Assembly: GCA_001602435.1 (NCBI GenBank) | Contig: CP012156.1 | Span: 826,001-890,000, forward strand | DNA: 64,000 nt | Source of the DNA: Hyphomonadaceae bacterium UKL13-1 | GTDB lineage: Bacteria; Pseudomonadota; Alphaproteobacteria; Caulobacterales; Aquidulcibacteraceae | Direction: 5' to 3' | In this document: one piece after another, positions 43,738 through 52,392 of the stretch | How the letters are laid out: each line of letters starts with the position of its first letter | Position numbering within the stretch: position 1 is the first letter of the stretch | Program-made: the position numbers and the translations under genes | The notes under the pieces: generated by a model | Told to the model about the DNA's origin: nothing | Database searches by the model: none | Seen by the model: the letters and a program-made list of their open reading frames with translations, nothing else

Positions 43738-44414
43738 GAGGCAGGTCCTTTTTTGTTGAATTCATAGGCGGGGCCGCCGGGTACCTTAAACGCATAGGCC
43801 CCAGTTTCTAGTAGGCCGTGTTCTTGATAGCTGAAGCGGTCTCCATCAACCTGCAAGTCGGCCGATAGGGTCATTTTGCGGCCCGAGCGGGCTGTGATTG
43901 AACAGGTCGTGGGGATAGACGCCGTCCAGCCAGTCGCGGTCTTGATCACCGGCAAGCTGCAGGCGGGCCCATAGGCCGTTAAATCCTCAATAGTCACTGC
44001 TTCGAAGGCTTTGCTTCCTGGACCTGCGTTGGCGAAGGCTTCAGGGGTTTTGAAGGCGTAGAAGTCCATCGAAATCTTGCCACCCTCTTGCGGGCGAAAC
44101 ACCCACAGACGTTGGCGACTGATCGGGCCAGTCGGACTTCCACTGCGCCATATTAGATAGATGGCCTGATCTTTTGGCCCGGCGATGTTCGGGGCGCGGA
44201 CCTCAAAGAATTGCGCGCTTTGCCCATCCACCCAAGGATAGGGGTTTCCTGCAACTGGTGGGCGCACAAGTTCTGGAGGGGCGGCTTTAATCTGTGTTTG
44301 ATTATCCCAAGTCCCGATCAAAGCCTGTCCGGGCGGCAAGGCCTCTCGCGTTGGCAAGCTCGCGCACGCCGTCAGGCCAAGGCAGAATGCCAGTGGAAAC
44401 CAGCGTTTACGCAT
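43734..44414 (-). CDS. CpeT/CpcT-like lipoprotein (DUF1001-like)
   Basis: The 226-residue lipoprotein has a signal with lipobox LTAC (cysteine 17). The mature part has LIGTWDNQTQI, QAIYLIWRSG and SRQRLWVFRPQEGG, the order seen in the CpeT/CpcT family, whose cyanobacterial members attach phycobilins. There are no phycobiliproteins here, so its ligand must be different. Assignment is by pattern recognition and is moderate. The stop overlaps NnrU by four bases, and its start overlaps the AlkA-like gene by eight. Confidence 0.65.
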   Translation of the reverse strand: MRKRWFPLAFCLGLTACASLPTREALPPGQALIGTWDNQTQIKAAPPELVRPPVAGNPYPWVDGQSAQFFEVRAPNIAGPKDQAIYLIWRSGSPTGPISRQRLWVFRPQEGGKISMDFYAFKTPEAFANAGPGSKAFEAVTIEDLTAYGPACSLPVIKTATGWTASIPTTCSITARSGRKMTLSADLQVDGDRFSYQEHGLLETGAYAFKVPGGPAYEFNKKGPAS

Positions 44415-45021
44415 CGGGCGTCACCGTATCGACGGCGCGCCAGCAATACCAAGCCACCTGCGTTCGATATGGGCGTAAATGGTCTGCCATGGTTTTAAAC
44501 GGCTTGGGCTTGGGCATTTCGGGCAGGCCATGGGTGATCATCCAGCCCTTGCGCACACCCAAATCATCCACGGGCCACACATCGGGTCGGCCCAAGGTGA
44601 ACATCAAATACATCTCCACCGTCCATTGACCAACGCCGCGCACGGCGGTCAGGCGGGTGATGATCTCCTCATCTGGCAGATGATCAATCTCAGCACTATC
44701 GGGTACAATGCCTTCCAGCCGTTTCGCAGAGAGGTCGCGCAAAGCCGCCAACTTTTGCCGCGACAGGCCGCACGCGCGTAGCGCTTCATCAGAATGGCTC
44801 AAGAAGTGTGCTGGGTCAGGTGCAGCCTCCGGGTCGCCACACAGGGTGAGAACGCGGCCTAAAATCGTGCCTGCCGCTTTGCCGGACAATTGTTGATAGA
44901 CGATGGCGCGAAACAGGCTTTGATACGCGCTCTGGCTCTCACGCGTCGGGATGGGGCATGGGCCATGGGCGGCAACTAAGCGCGCCATCACCGGGTCTAA
45001 AGCTGCCAAGGCTTCGCTCAT
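44407..45021 (-). CDS. DNA-3-methyladenine glycosylase II (AlkA-like)
   Basis: The 204-residue base-excision enzyme has the helix-hairpin-helix LTAVRGVGQWTVE (124-136) and the catalytic aspartate D153 in VWPVDDLGVRKG. The N-terminal FRAIVYQQLSGKAA is typical of the family. It lacks an Ada-type N-terminal part and matches the short AlkA form. The start overlaps the ubiA stop by four bases. Confidence 0.9.
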   Translation of the reverse strand: MSEALAALDPVMARLVAAHGPCPIPTRESQSAYQSLFRAIVYQQLSGKAAGTILGRVLTLCGDPEAAPDPAHFLSHSDEALRACGLSRQKLAALRDLSAKRLEGIVPDSAEIDHLPDEEIITRLTAVRGVGQWTVEMYLMFTLGRPDVWPVDDLGVRKGWMITHGLPEMPKPKPFKTMADHLRPYRTQVAWYCWRAVDTVTPDA

Positions 45022-45974
45022 CCCAATCCCCCCAAGGACAGCGTCCAGCCGACTAAGGCTTGCACCATCAGGCCGACCACCAAGATCAAGCCAGCTGTCT
45101 TGTTGGATTTAAACAGGGCTAAAGGGTCTTTGGCTAGCCCAGTGACAGGAATTTGCCGGATTTGCCCCAAGAGGTGAAAGCCAAAGGCCAAGACCCCTGA
45201 CAGGCCGACAATCAGGCTGGCAAGGGGTTGATCGCGCAACATGCACGCCGCAGCAGCCAATAGCGCCGTGGCAAGGTAAAATCCGCCAACCCAACGCTTG
45301 GCATGATCGCCAAACAAGCGCGCGGTGGATTTCACGCCGACCAGTGCATCATCTTCAACATCTTGCTGGGCGTAGATGGTGTCATAGCCAATCGTCCAAG
45401 CCACGCAGGCTGCATAAAGGGCAAGTGCGGACGCATCGAGGCTGCCCATCACGGCGACATAGCCGACCAAAACCCCCCAATTGAACGTGAGGCCCAGCCA
45501 CACCTGTGGCCACCACGTGATGCGCTTCATGAAAGGATAGGCTGCAACCATCGGGATGGCGCACAGTGCCATGATTTGGGCGGGTGTGGGCAAGGCGAGC
45601 AAAACCAGAAGGCCCACAAAACATTGCGCCAGAGTCCAGATCAGGGCTTGTTTGGCGCTGATCAAGCCTGCGGGCAGGGGCCTGCCAGCTGTACGCTCTA
45701 CTTGGGCATCAATATCGCGGTCGACAAGGTCGTTAAAACTGCAGCCGGCCCCACGCATGGCGATGGAGCCAATGACCCACAAAGCGATGAAGAGCGCGTC
45801 GAGTGCCGAAAATCCGATTCCTGCGCGTCCCAAGAATTGGCCCATGAAGCAAGGCAAGGCCAAAAGCCAAAACCCAATAGGGCGGTCAAAGCGGGATAGA
45901 CGCAAAAAAGGTTGCCACGCCTGTGGGGCGCGTTCGACAAAAGTGCGGGGTTGGGCATCAAGAGGAATGGTCAC
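45018..45974 (-). CDS. ubiA: 4-hydroxybenzoate polyprenyltransferase
   Basis: A 318-residue membrane prenyltransferase for ubiquinone synthesis. The two Asp-rich motifs are NDLVDRDID (81-89) and YDTIYAQQDVEDD (about 197-209), which bind the polyprenyl diphosphate through Mg2+. Eight or nine membrane helices are visible. ubiD, which acts on its product, is 7 kb away on the same strand. It probably starts the operon ubiA, alkA-like, cpeT-like, nnrU, desaturase on the minus strand, since all gaps are short or overlapping. Confidence 0.93.
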   Translation of the reverse strand: MTIPLDAQPRTFVERAPQAWQPFLRLSRFDRPIGFWLLALPCFMGQFLGRAGIGFSALDALFIALWVIGSIAMRGAGCSFNDLVDRDIDAQVERTAGRPLPAGLISAKQALIWTLAQCFVGLLVLLALPTPAQIMALCAIPMVAAYPFMKRITWWPQVWLGLTFNWGVLVGYVAVMGSLDASALALYAACVAWTIGYDTIYAQQDVEDDALVGVKSTARLFGDHAKRWVGGFYLATALLAAAACMLRDQPLASLIVGLSGVLAFGFHLLGQIRQIPVTGLAKDPLALFKSNKTAGLILVVGLMVQALVGWTLSLGGLG

Positions 45975-46046
45975 GCGCTCAGGTTTAACGAGGTCACCCC
46001 GCCCCGACTAGACCCTAGCGCCTTACCTCACGCAGGGCGCGTGCGA

Positions 46047-46619
46047 TCAAGGTTTCTTGTCGCCATGGTTCATGGCACCATGATCCATTTTGCTGTGGTC
46101 CATCTTACTATGGTCCATATCGCCCATGGCGCTTTCAGGTGTCACTGGGATAACGTCTTTTAACAAAAACGATATGTCGATTGGCTCGCGCTCAGCGAAG
46201 ACAAAGTTCACTTTGATTCGCTCACCGTCTTTGAGCGGCTTAATGGGCTCAAACAGCATTAAATGCTTGCCGCCGGGGGCAAAGCTGATGGAACTATTGG
46301 CTGGGACGTCGAGGCTTTCGAGCTTGGTCATTTTTTTCATCCCGCCTTCGGTCACGCTGTCGTGCATCTCAACACGTTTGAACGCAGGCGACGAGACTGA
46401 AATGATCCGGTCCTTGGTGCCAAAGTGGTAGTCGAGCTTAAAGTAGCCTGCCGTGGGACGATCCGCCATAGGTACCCTGATGACAGGATCGCCAAACGCG
46501 ATGGAGCCGCCAGACTTCGCCTCAACTTTCAGTGAAACATCGCAACCCGACACCAGAGCTGAAGTCATCAAAAAACCTAAGGCCAAGGCCGAACGCAAAG
46601 GCTGAAATGTAAACTTCAT
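46047..46619 (-). CDS. Periplasmic copper chaperone (PCuAC) with His/Met-rich tail
   Basis: The 190-residue protein has a lipoprotein-type signal (cysteine in VSGCDVS) and the PCuAC domain, with VEMHDSVTEGGMKKM and PGGKHLMLFEP providing the copper ligands H and M. The C-terminal tail repeats MDHSKMDH and ends in MNHGDKKP, an extra copper-binding stretch. It would supply copper to cytochrome oxidase, which fits the Ccm genes of the window functionally. I chose the ATG with GGAG seven bases upstream. Confidence 0.9.
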   Translation of the reverse strand: MKFTFQPLRSALALGFLMTSALVSGCDVSLKVEAKSGGSIAFGDPVIRVPMADRPTAGYFKLDYHFGTKDRIISVSSPAFKRVEMHDSVTEGGMKKMTKLESLDVPANSSISFAPGGKHLMLFEPIKPLKDGERIKVNFVFAEREPIDISFLLKDVIPVTPESAMGDMDHSKMDHSKMDHGAMNHGDKKP

Positions 46620-46771
46620 CAACTCACTCCAATCAAACTTTTTGCGAAGCTCGGCCACGCCGGATTAGCTTATACATAGGCCGCGAACGCTTGAACGGCT
46701 AACACGAATGGCACACCCATCAGTTAAGCAGGATGGATTACGCGCGACAATATCTCGAGGATTATTAACAA

Positions 46772-46807
46772 GAAAAAAGGCGGCGAAGCCAAAGCCTCAC
46801 CGCCCTT
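46772..46807 (-). terminator. Rho-independent terminator after the DUF4167 gene
   Basis: On the minus strand GGCGGTGAGGC pairs with a GGCTTCGCCGCC arm (with wobble pairs) and is followed by TTTTTT. It lies 27 bases after the DUF4167 stop and shields the copper chaperone gene. Confidence 0.8.
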
Positions 46808-46833
46808 TAAATTTCCAGAGAAAGCCGCTTGGC

Positions 46834-47694
46834 TTAGTCCGCAGTCGGTGTTGGAACCGGGGCCGTTAGGAAGGCTGGCAATTCCCCGCCAAAGCCTGAA
46901 TCCTCAGCTTTTGCTTCACGCGGTGGGCGCGGCGCACGCGGTGGGCGTGGACGACGTTCACGTGCTGGCGTGGTTTCAGAAGCGGCAACGATTTCCTGTG
47001 GCTCGCTAAAGCTCGTCGGCTCAGCGAATTCACTTGGTGGCGCGCTCAGTGGGCGGCTATAGCTTTCGACCCCGCCGTTGAAGCCGGGCTCGCCACCTGC
47101 TTCACCGCGATTATCTTGACGTGGTGGGCGCGCATTTTCGCCCTGACCTTCTTCCCCGCCGCCATTGGCCTGATAGGGAAGTTCATTGCCAAACCGGTCT
47201 CTGCGACGACGACGACGACGACCAAAGCGGTCTTCATCACCCTCACCACGGGGTTCATTACGTCCCTCACCACGGTTTTGGTCAAACCGGTTTTCGCGGG
47301 GTGGACGGTTGGGGTTGAATTCAGGCTGAGGCGCGCCTTCGCTGCCTTCAGCGCCTTCGCCCTCTGCGCCTTCCATGGCTTCGCTGTTCTCGTCGCCATC
47401 ATCGGATTCATCTTCATAGCCCGCGATCATCATTTCGGTGCGGGGCACAAAGGTTGGCTGCATGGCGCGCAAAACGCGGAAATAATGTTCCGCATGCTGC
47501 AAATAGTTTTCGCCCAAGACCCGGTCGCCAGAAGAATTGGCATCGCGGGCGAGCTGTTGGTATTTCTCAAACACCGTTTGGGCCGAACCCCGGACTTTAA
47601 TGTCGGGTCCGTTCGACTCATAGGCGCGATTTGGATTGTTATTCTGTGGTTTTTGGCCTGGATTACGTCCCCGACCGCGTTGCCGCTTCATCAT
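46834..47694 (-). CDS. DUF4167 domain protein with disordered basic/acidic tail
   Basis: The 286-residue protein has the conserved N-terminal domain NPNRAYESNGPDIKVRGSAQTVFEKYQQLARDANSSGDRV (short parts: SNGPDIKVRG and FEKYQQLARDA) and YLQHAEHYFRVL. The remaining 190 residues are low-complexity: Glu/Gly, Arg-run (RRRRRRRR), Pro/Arg. The function is unknown; the composition suggests RNA binding. In most alphaproteobacteria it is next to prmC; here a TonB receptor separates them. The start is the first of two adjacent ATG codons. Confidence 0.9.
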   Translation of the reverse strand: MMKRQRGRGRNPGQKPQNNNPNRAYESNGPDIKVRGSAQTVFEKYQQLARDANSSGDRVLGENYLQHAEHYFRVLRAMQPTFVPRTEMMIAGYEDESDDGDENSEAMEGAEGEGAEGSEGAPQPEFNPNRPPRENRFDQNRGEGRNEPRGEGDEDRFGRRRRRRRDRFGNELPYQANGGGEEGQGENARPPRQDNRGEAGGEPGFNGGVESYSRPLSAPPSEFAEPTSFSEPQEIVAASETTPARERRPRPPRAPRPPREAKAEDSGFGGELPAFLTAPVPTPTAD

Positions 47695-48165
47695 GCAAGC
47701 CCTGTTTGTTTCCTGGCTGTGGTTTGGCCAATTAATGCCATGAGCAAGCCTGCAAGCCGGCTTCATGGTTTTTGCGTGACTGCTTCAAAAAGACGTTTGA
47801 CACGCAAAGATTTAAAAAAGAGAGCGTGGTTTTCGTGCAATTGATCCGTGACCTTGCACAACCGGCTCCGAAAACAGCTATCGCTAACACCTAATCCCGA
47901 AATGGATTTCAACGTCTCACGGACAGACTGTATCCACACGATCATTTCCCTGATTCCACAAGCCTCAATTGCATGTCACCTAAATCGAGACCAAAGGCCA
48001 AGATCAAAGCGAAAGCGGATTAAAGGTTTGGGCTAGAGTTGAAGGTGTGTCGTTTCCATATGCAGGCCCCCCTTTGGGCTGCATCACGGACGAATAGTCT
48101 CTTAGCTTGATTAGCTTCTGTTGAAAAGGCCTAATTCTGTTGCTCTCAGTTAAAGTGCTCTTGGG
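47695..48165. other. Intergenic gap before DUF4167, without a supported gene
   Basis: This 471-base region between DUF4167 and the TonB receptor terminator holds no convincing gene. A hairpin pairing ATGCAG and CTGCAT around CCC/GGG, with one bulged G, lies at about 48058-48083. AT-rich stretches near 47790-47830 may be the DUF4167 promoter. Nothing else was recognised. Confidence 0.5.
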
Positions 48166-48203
48166 TTCAAAGCAAACGGCCCGACCTTTGAAAGGTCGGG
48201 CCG
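48166..48203 (-). terminator. Terminator of the TonB-dependent receptor gene
   Basis: CGGCCCGACCTTT (48177-48189) and AAAGGTCGGGCCG (48191-48203) form a perfect 13-base stem with a single central base. On the minus strand the stem is followed by TTTGCTTTGAA. It lies 25 bases beyond the receptor stop. Confidence 0.85.
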
Positions 48204-48227
48204 CAGCAAACGCGTTAGCTTCAGATC

Positions 48228-51206
48228 TTACTTAGGACCACCGAAGGCTTTCTTCAGGCCGATCTTATACGTCCGGCCCAAGGGGTTGCCCGTGAAGGGG
48301 TCATAATTGAGTTCCAGACGGGCAAAGCTTGGATCCTTGTCGAGGATGTTTTCAATCCCAAACGTAAAGGTCAGGTCATTTTCCATCGCCCAACGATAGG
48401 TCAGGTCAAAGGACTGCCAAGCCTCAATCGTTTTGCCCGTGGTGACCGAACCGGTGACACCAGCAACCGTGCTATAGTTCAAGCTGGGTGCAAACGGGGC
48501 GGTACGTTGGTCTGTATACTCATCGATGAAGTTCATCGCGAGGCGCAGCGAATGGCCACCGGTTTCATAAAGGCCATAGAGCGTGCCTTTATATTGCGGC
48601 AGTGGATAGGCTGTTGTTTGGAAGTTCAGCTTACCCAAAGCATCCAATGCCGGCGCGACAGGGACACCACCAATTGAGAGTGGGTCGACGTCATAGCTCA
48701 TCGTGTAAGTGGCATCCAACCCGAGCTTCAAGTCACCGCCCATAATCTCTTGGAAGGTGTAGTCGACGCTGATGTCCACCCCGTCGGTCAGAACGGCGGA
48801 ACCGTTTATCACCGTCGTGTTGAGGCGAGAGATGTTCGCTGAGTTACAAACGCCCCCACTGAAGGTGAATTTCGCTTGGATGGCGGCAAACGTTGGATTG
48901 CCGCAATTTCCAGCACCCGTTGTCGGGAACAGGGTTGAAACAAGTCCTGCGATTGGCTCGCTCACGATTGGATTGTCAAAGTCAAAGCGCCAGTAATCGA
49001 TCGAGGCTTTGAAATTTCCCGTGTTCAGCAAGGCACCAATATTATAGGTGGTCGCCGTTTCAGGGTCCAAATTCGGGTTGCCGAAGATATCGACCGCCCG
49101 GAAGGTGCCCAAAATACTCTGCAAGGTTGTCACAGAAGTTGGCTGGATGTTGGACACCGATGGGGCTCGGAACGTGGTGCTGGTGGACCCACGCACGGCA
49201 AATGCGTCGGTGACTTGCCATTTCGCCGAGAATTTCGGGTTAAAGGTTGAACCAACTGCCCCACCAAAGTCTTCATAGCGACCAGCAATTTGGGCTTCAA
49301 ATGAGCTGGTAAACGGCAGGCGGAGTTCAAAGAAGGCCGCATTCACGTCTGCACTAACATTCGCTGGGAATGAACCTGACAAGAAAACGGTTGGGCCAGT
49401 AATGGCCGCGCAGGTGTTGTTGTTGAAGTCTGGTGACGAGACGCAAGGCTGTTGTGTCAGGTCTGAGAACTTTGAGAAATCAGAGCGGAATGAGTTCTTC
49501 CGGTACTGGTAGCCCAAAGCCCAGCCAATTGGGCCATCACCCAGCTTGAAGCTGGTCTCGCCATTAATGACCGCATCAAACACGACCAGACTGGACGTCT
49601 GCTTGGTGCGCACTTCTGGATAGAACCACTCCACCAAGGCCGCGTTCGCAGCGCCCAAGGCTGGATTATACTGGGGATTGGCGACGCCGGTAATGGAGTT
49701 GCCTGGAATGGCCGTACCAAACGGGCTGAACCACTGACATCCATTGGCCCCTGGCGTATTGGCTGCCACGTTACAATTGGCACCACCCAAGCCGCGCAGG
49801 GCGAGTTGGAAGCGGTTGACCAAGACGTCATAGCCGGTGCGGATACCGGTATCATCCATAGCCGCCAGATTGACGTCATAATCGATGGTGCTGGTCAATT
49901 TGCCCTTCATGCCAACAGACACGCGTACAGCTTCGAAGCTGCGTTCACCCTGCGAGCCACCGCGTGGGTCATCTGGGGTGAATTTAGGGTTGCCGCCGTA
50001 GCTGAATGGCCGATAGGCCAACATGTTTACCCCAATGGTGCTGGCTGGGAACAAGCCGGGGTTCTTGGCCAGAAGGTCAATATAGCCCGGGTTCGTCACC
50101 GGCACGAAGAAACGTCCGGGTAGGCCAGAGATGGCAGGCAATGCCTGTGCCGAGGGGGCCTGCAAGAAGGCGTAGCTGGGCGAGGTTTTCCATTCTGGCG
50201 TGTTCGTATTGGAGATCAGAAGCTCGGCATGCAGCTTGTGGTCTTCATTGATGTCCACATCCGCACTCGCAAACAATTGCGACCGTTCTTCCTTTTCGAC
50301 GATATTGTCATAGGGCGTGAAGTGGAAGAAGCACACGGGCGTTGTGGCACTGAAGCCCGCAAAGCCGCCAAGGGGGCCGCAATTTGGTTCGCGTGTAATG
50401 CCCGAAACTGGGCCACCCGTGGGGCCAATCGCGATATAAGTGCCGGGGTTGCCTGCGGCCGACCAGCCGCCTTCTGGGTTAGACAGATAGTCCCGATTGG
50501 CCCAGTCGCGGGCTGTAATCGGAAGCTCAGTCTTCATCTGGACGCCGAGCGAGACAAAGAGCTTGGCCCGATCGGTTTGATGGCCCCATGAGGCAGCGAG
50601 CGTATAATTGCCGTCCGAGCCGTCAATGGCTTTATAGTCGCCACCGACTTCAAAACCTTCGAGATTGGTGCGGGTAATGAAATTGACCACGCCAGCCACA
50701 GCGTCAGAGCCGTAAGTCGCTGCCGCACCATCTTTGAGAACTTCAACCCGGCCGATTGCAGCCGATGGGATCAGATTGGTGTCAACCACCGTGCCGACCA
50801 AACCGAATGGGTTGTAGGCCATGCGGCGACCGTTCAACAACACGAGTGTCCGCTCTGGACCAATGCCGCGCAAGTTGACCGAGCCAGCACCTTCATTGCC
50901 TTGAGCGCGGGCATCAAATTGGTTGGTGTCGCCTTGTACCCCGCTCGAGACATTGAGGAGCTTGATCAACTCAACCGTGCTGGGGGTGCCCGCTTTTTCC
51001 AGATCAGCCGAGCTGATCACATTGACGGGTAAAGAAGCGCTTTCCGAAGTTCCCCGAATGAAGGAACCGGTTACCACAATAACTTCTACTTCTTTCTTTG
51101 GAGCTTCGTCCGTCGTAGCGGTTTGAGCGAATGCCTGAGCCGCGCCTGTCGTCATGATAACAGCCAACAGGGCACTGGCCCCGTTGAGCAATGCTTTTCT
51201 AGCCAT
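48228..51206 (-). CDS. TonB-dependent outer-membrane receptor
   Basis: A 992-residue receptor with signal peptide (cleavage near AFAQ, residue 28), a TonB box-like EVEVIVVTG (39-47), a plug domain (about 55-165, with LVLLNGRRMAYN and VEVLKDGAAATYGSDAVAGVVNF), and a 22-strand barrel ending in the aromatic/basic C-terminus YKIGLKKAFGGPK. The plug style (ERTLVLLNGRR) is of the group found in Caulobacterales and Xanthomonadales that take up sugars, peptides or plant compounds. The ligand is unknown. GGGAGG precedes the start. A perfect-stem terminator follows. Confidence 0.95.
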   Translation of the reverse strand: MARKALLNGASALLAVIMTTGAAQAFAQTATTDEAPKKEVEVIVVTGSFIRGTSESASLPVNVISSADLEKAGTPSTVELIKLLNVSSGVQGDTNQFDARAQGNEGAGSVNLRGIGPERTLVLLNGRRMAYNPFGLVGTVVDTNLIPSAAIGRVEVLKDGAAATYGSDAVAGVVNFITRTNLEGFEVGGDYKAIDGSDGNYTLAASWGHQTDRAKLFVSLGVQMKTELPITARDWANRDYLSNPEGGWSAAGNPGTYIAIGPTGGPVSGITREPNCGPLGGFAGFSATTPVCFFHFTPYDNIVEKEERSQLFASADVDINEDHKLHAELLISNTNTPEWKTSPSYAFLQAPSAQALPAISGLPGRFFVPVTNPGYIDLLAKNPGLFPASTIGVNMLAYRPFSYGGNPKFTPDDPRGGSQGERSFEAVRVSVGMKGKLTSTIDYDVNLAAMDDTGIRTGYDVLVNRFQLALRGLGGANCNVAANTPGANGCQWFSPFGTAIPGNSITGVANPQYNPALGAANAALVEWFYPEVRTKQTSSLVVFDAVINGETSFKLGDGPIGWALGYQYRKNSFRSDFSKFSDLTQQPCVSSPDFNNNTCAAITGPTVFLSGSFPANVSADVNAAFFELRLPFTSSFEAQIAGRYEDFGGAVGSTFNPKFSAKWQVTDAFAVRGSTSTTFRAPSVSNIQPTSVTTLQSILGTFRAVDIFGNPNLDPETATTYNIGALLNTGNFKASIDYWRFDFDNPIVSEPIAGLVSTLFPTTGAGNCGNPTFAAIQAKFTFSGGVCNSANISRLNTTVINGSAVLTDGVDISVDYTFQEIMGGDLKLGLDATYTMSYDVDPLSIGGVPVAPALDALGKLNFQTTAYPLPQYKGTLYGLYETGGHSLRLAMNFIDEYTDQRTAPFAPSLNYSTVAGVTGSVTTGKTIEAWQSFDLTYRWAMENDLTFTFGIENILDKDPSFARLELNYDPFTGNPLGRTYKIGLKKAFGGPK

Positions 51207-51353
51207 ATTGTCCTCCCTTGCCCGTGCGGTCCTTTTTTGGGTGGATCCGCTTCAGACAAGGAAAGTGTGCGACTGGAATTTCTATCTGTAAAGGATAATT
51301 TTTGACTTGATTTTACTTGTTGAGTCCCAAAGCCGTTGGGGAAACCTTGGCGT

Positions 51354-52214
51354 CTAGGCGAGGGTCCCAAAAATGACACGATCAATGTCAGATAAGTCCT
51401 TGATCACACGCAAATTAATCAGTCCTGGGACGGATTGGGCGAGCGCCATGACGGCATCGGCCTGGTCGATCCCGAACTCAAAAGCAAACACACCTGAAGG
51501 CTTTAAAACCTTCGGAAGTGCGGCAAACAGAATGCGATAGGGATCAAGACCATCCTCGCCGCCATCCAGTGCCAAGCGCGGATCGTGTAGGCGCACTTCA
51601 TCTTGTAGCGAGTCGATTACGGCCGACGGGATGTAGGGGGGATTAGAGACGACAATATCAAATTGCTCGTCCAAACCCTGATGCCAATCGCCCAAACGCA
51701 AATCAACGCGGTCTGTTAGGCCATGTAACGACGCATTCTCGCCGGCAAGTGAAAGCGCCTCCTCCGAGCGGTCAATCCCCACCCCAGTCCAGCTTTTGCG
51801 CTCAGCCAATAGTGCCAACAGGATTGTGCCTGAGCCCACGCCAAGGTCCAACACCCGATTGGGCACATCGACAGCATGGGTTTTTAAAATCAAATCGACA
51901 ATCACTTCGGTTTCAGGCCGCGGCACAAGGCCTCGACGGTCGCTGATGAGGTCCAGCGTCCAAAAGCCCCTTTTCCCCACGATATGGGCGGCAGGTTCGC
52001 GCTGCTCGCGACGTTGCACGAATGTTTCAAATTTCATGGCCGCTTCCGGCGTCAACGGGCGGTGCGGGTCGCCAATCAAGGTTGCGCGGTCGGTCTCTGC
52101 GGCCGCTAACAACAAGATCCGGGCATCAATCACAGGCGTGTCGATTTTGGCCGCTTCCAAGCGCTTGCGGGCGGCCGTCCAAGCTTTGACGAGGGTAAGG
52201 GGTGTATCGGTCAT
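51354..52214 (-). CDS. prmC: Release factor glutamine methyltransferase
   Basis: A 286-residue enzyme that methylates the GGQ glutamine of release factors. It has RPETE (99-103), SAM motif LDLGVGSG (122-129) and catalytic NPPY (191-194), with the helical N-terminal release-factor-binding domain. I start at ATG 52214; the frame is open much further upstream but without conserved sequence. prfA, the usual partner, is not adjacent. A TonB receptor gene follows on the same strand after 147 bases. Confidence 0.93.
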   Translation of the reverse strand: MTDTPLTLVKAWTAARKRLEAAKIDTPVIDARILLLAAAETDRATLIGDPHRPLTPEAAMKFETFVQRREQREPAAHIVGKRGFWTLDLISDRRGLVPRPETEVIVDLILKTHAVDVPNRVLDLGVGSGTILLALLAERKSWTGVGIDRSEEALSLAGENASLHGLTDRVDLRLGDWHQGLDEQFDIVVSNPPYIPSAVIDSLQDEVRLHDPRLALDGGEDGLDPYRILFAALPKVLKPSGVFAFEFGIDQADAVMALAQSVPGLINLRVIKDLSDIDRVIFGTLA

Positions 52215-52392
52215 GGCGAGCAAATAGGGATTAGTCTGGGCAATGTCATCGTCTAGCGGGTACTTGGCAACAGTTAGAGGCTCAGAGCGAATTCGTCTTT
52301 GATTTCGATTGACGACTTCGCAATGCCAATAGTAACATTTTCGTGATTTTAGGTTTGCGGGCGCGAGTCTGCTTTTGTAAGTGGAGCGGATT

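Noticed and set aside
47116..47844. Plus-strand frame of 242 codons opposite DUF4167
   Set aside because: It mirrors the low-complexity repeats of DUF4167 (runs of Thr from Arg/Gly codons) and has no independent support.
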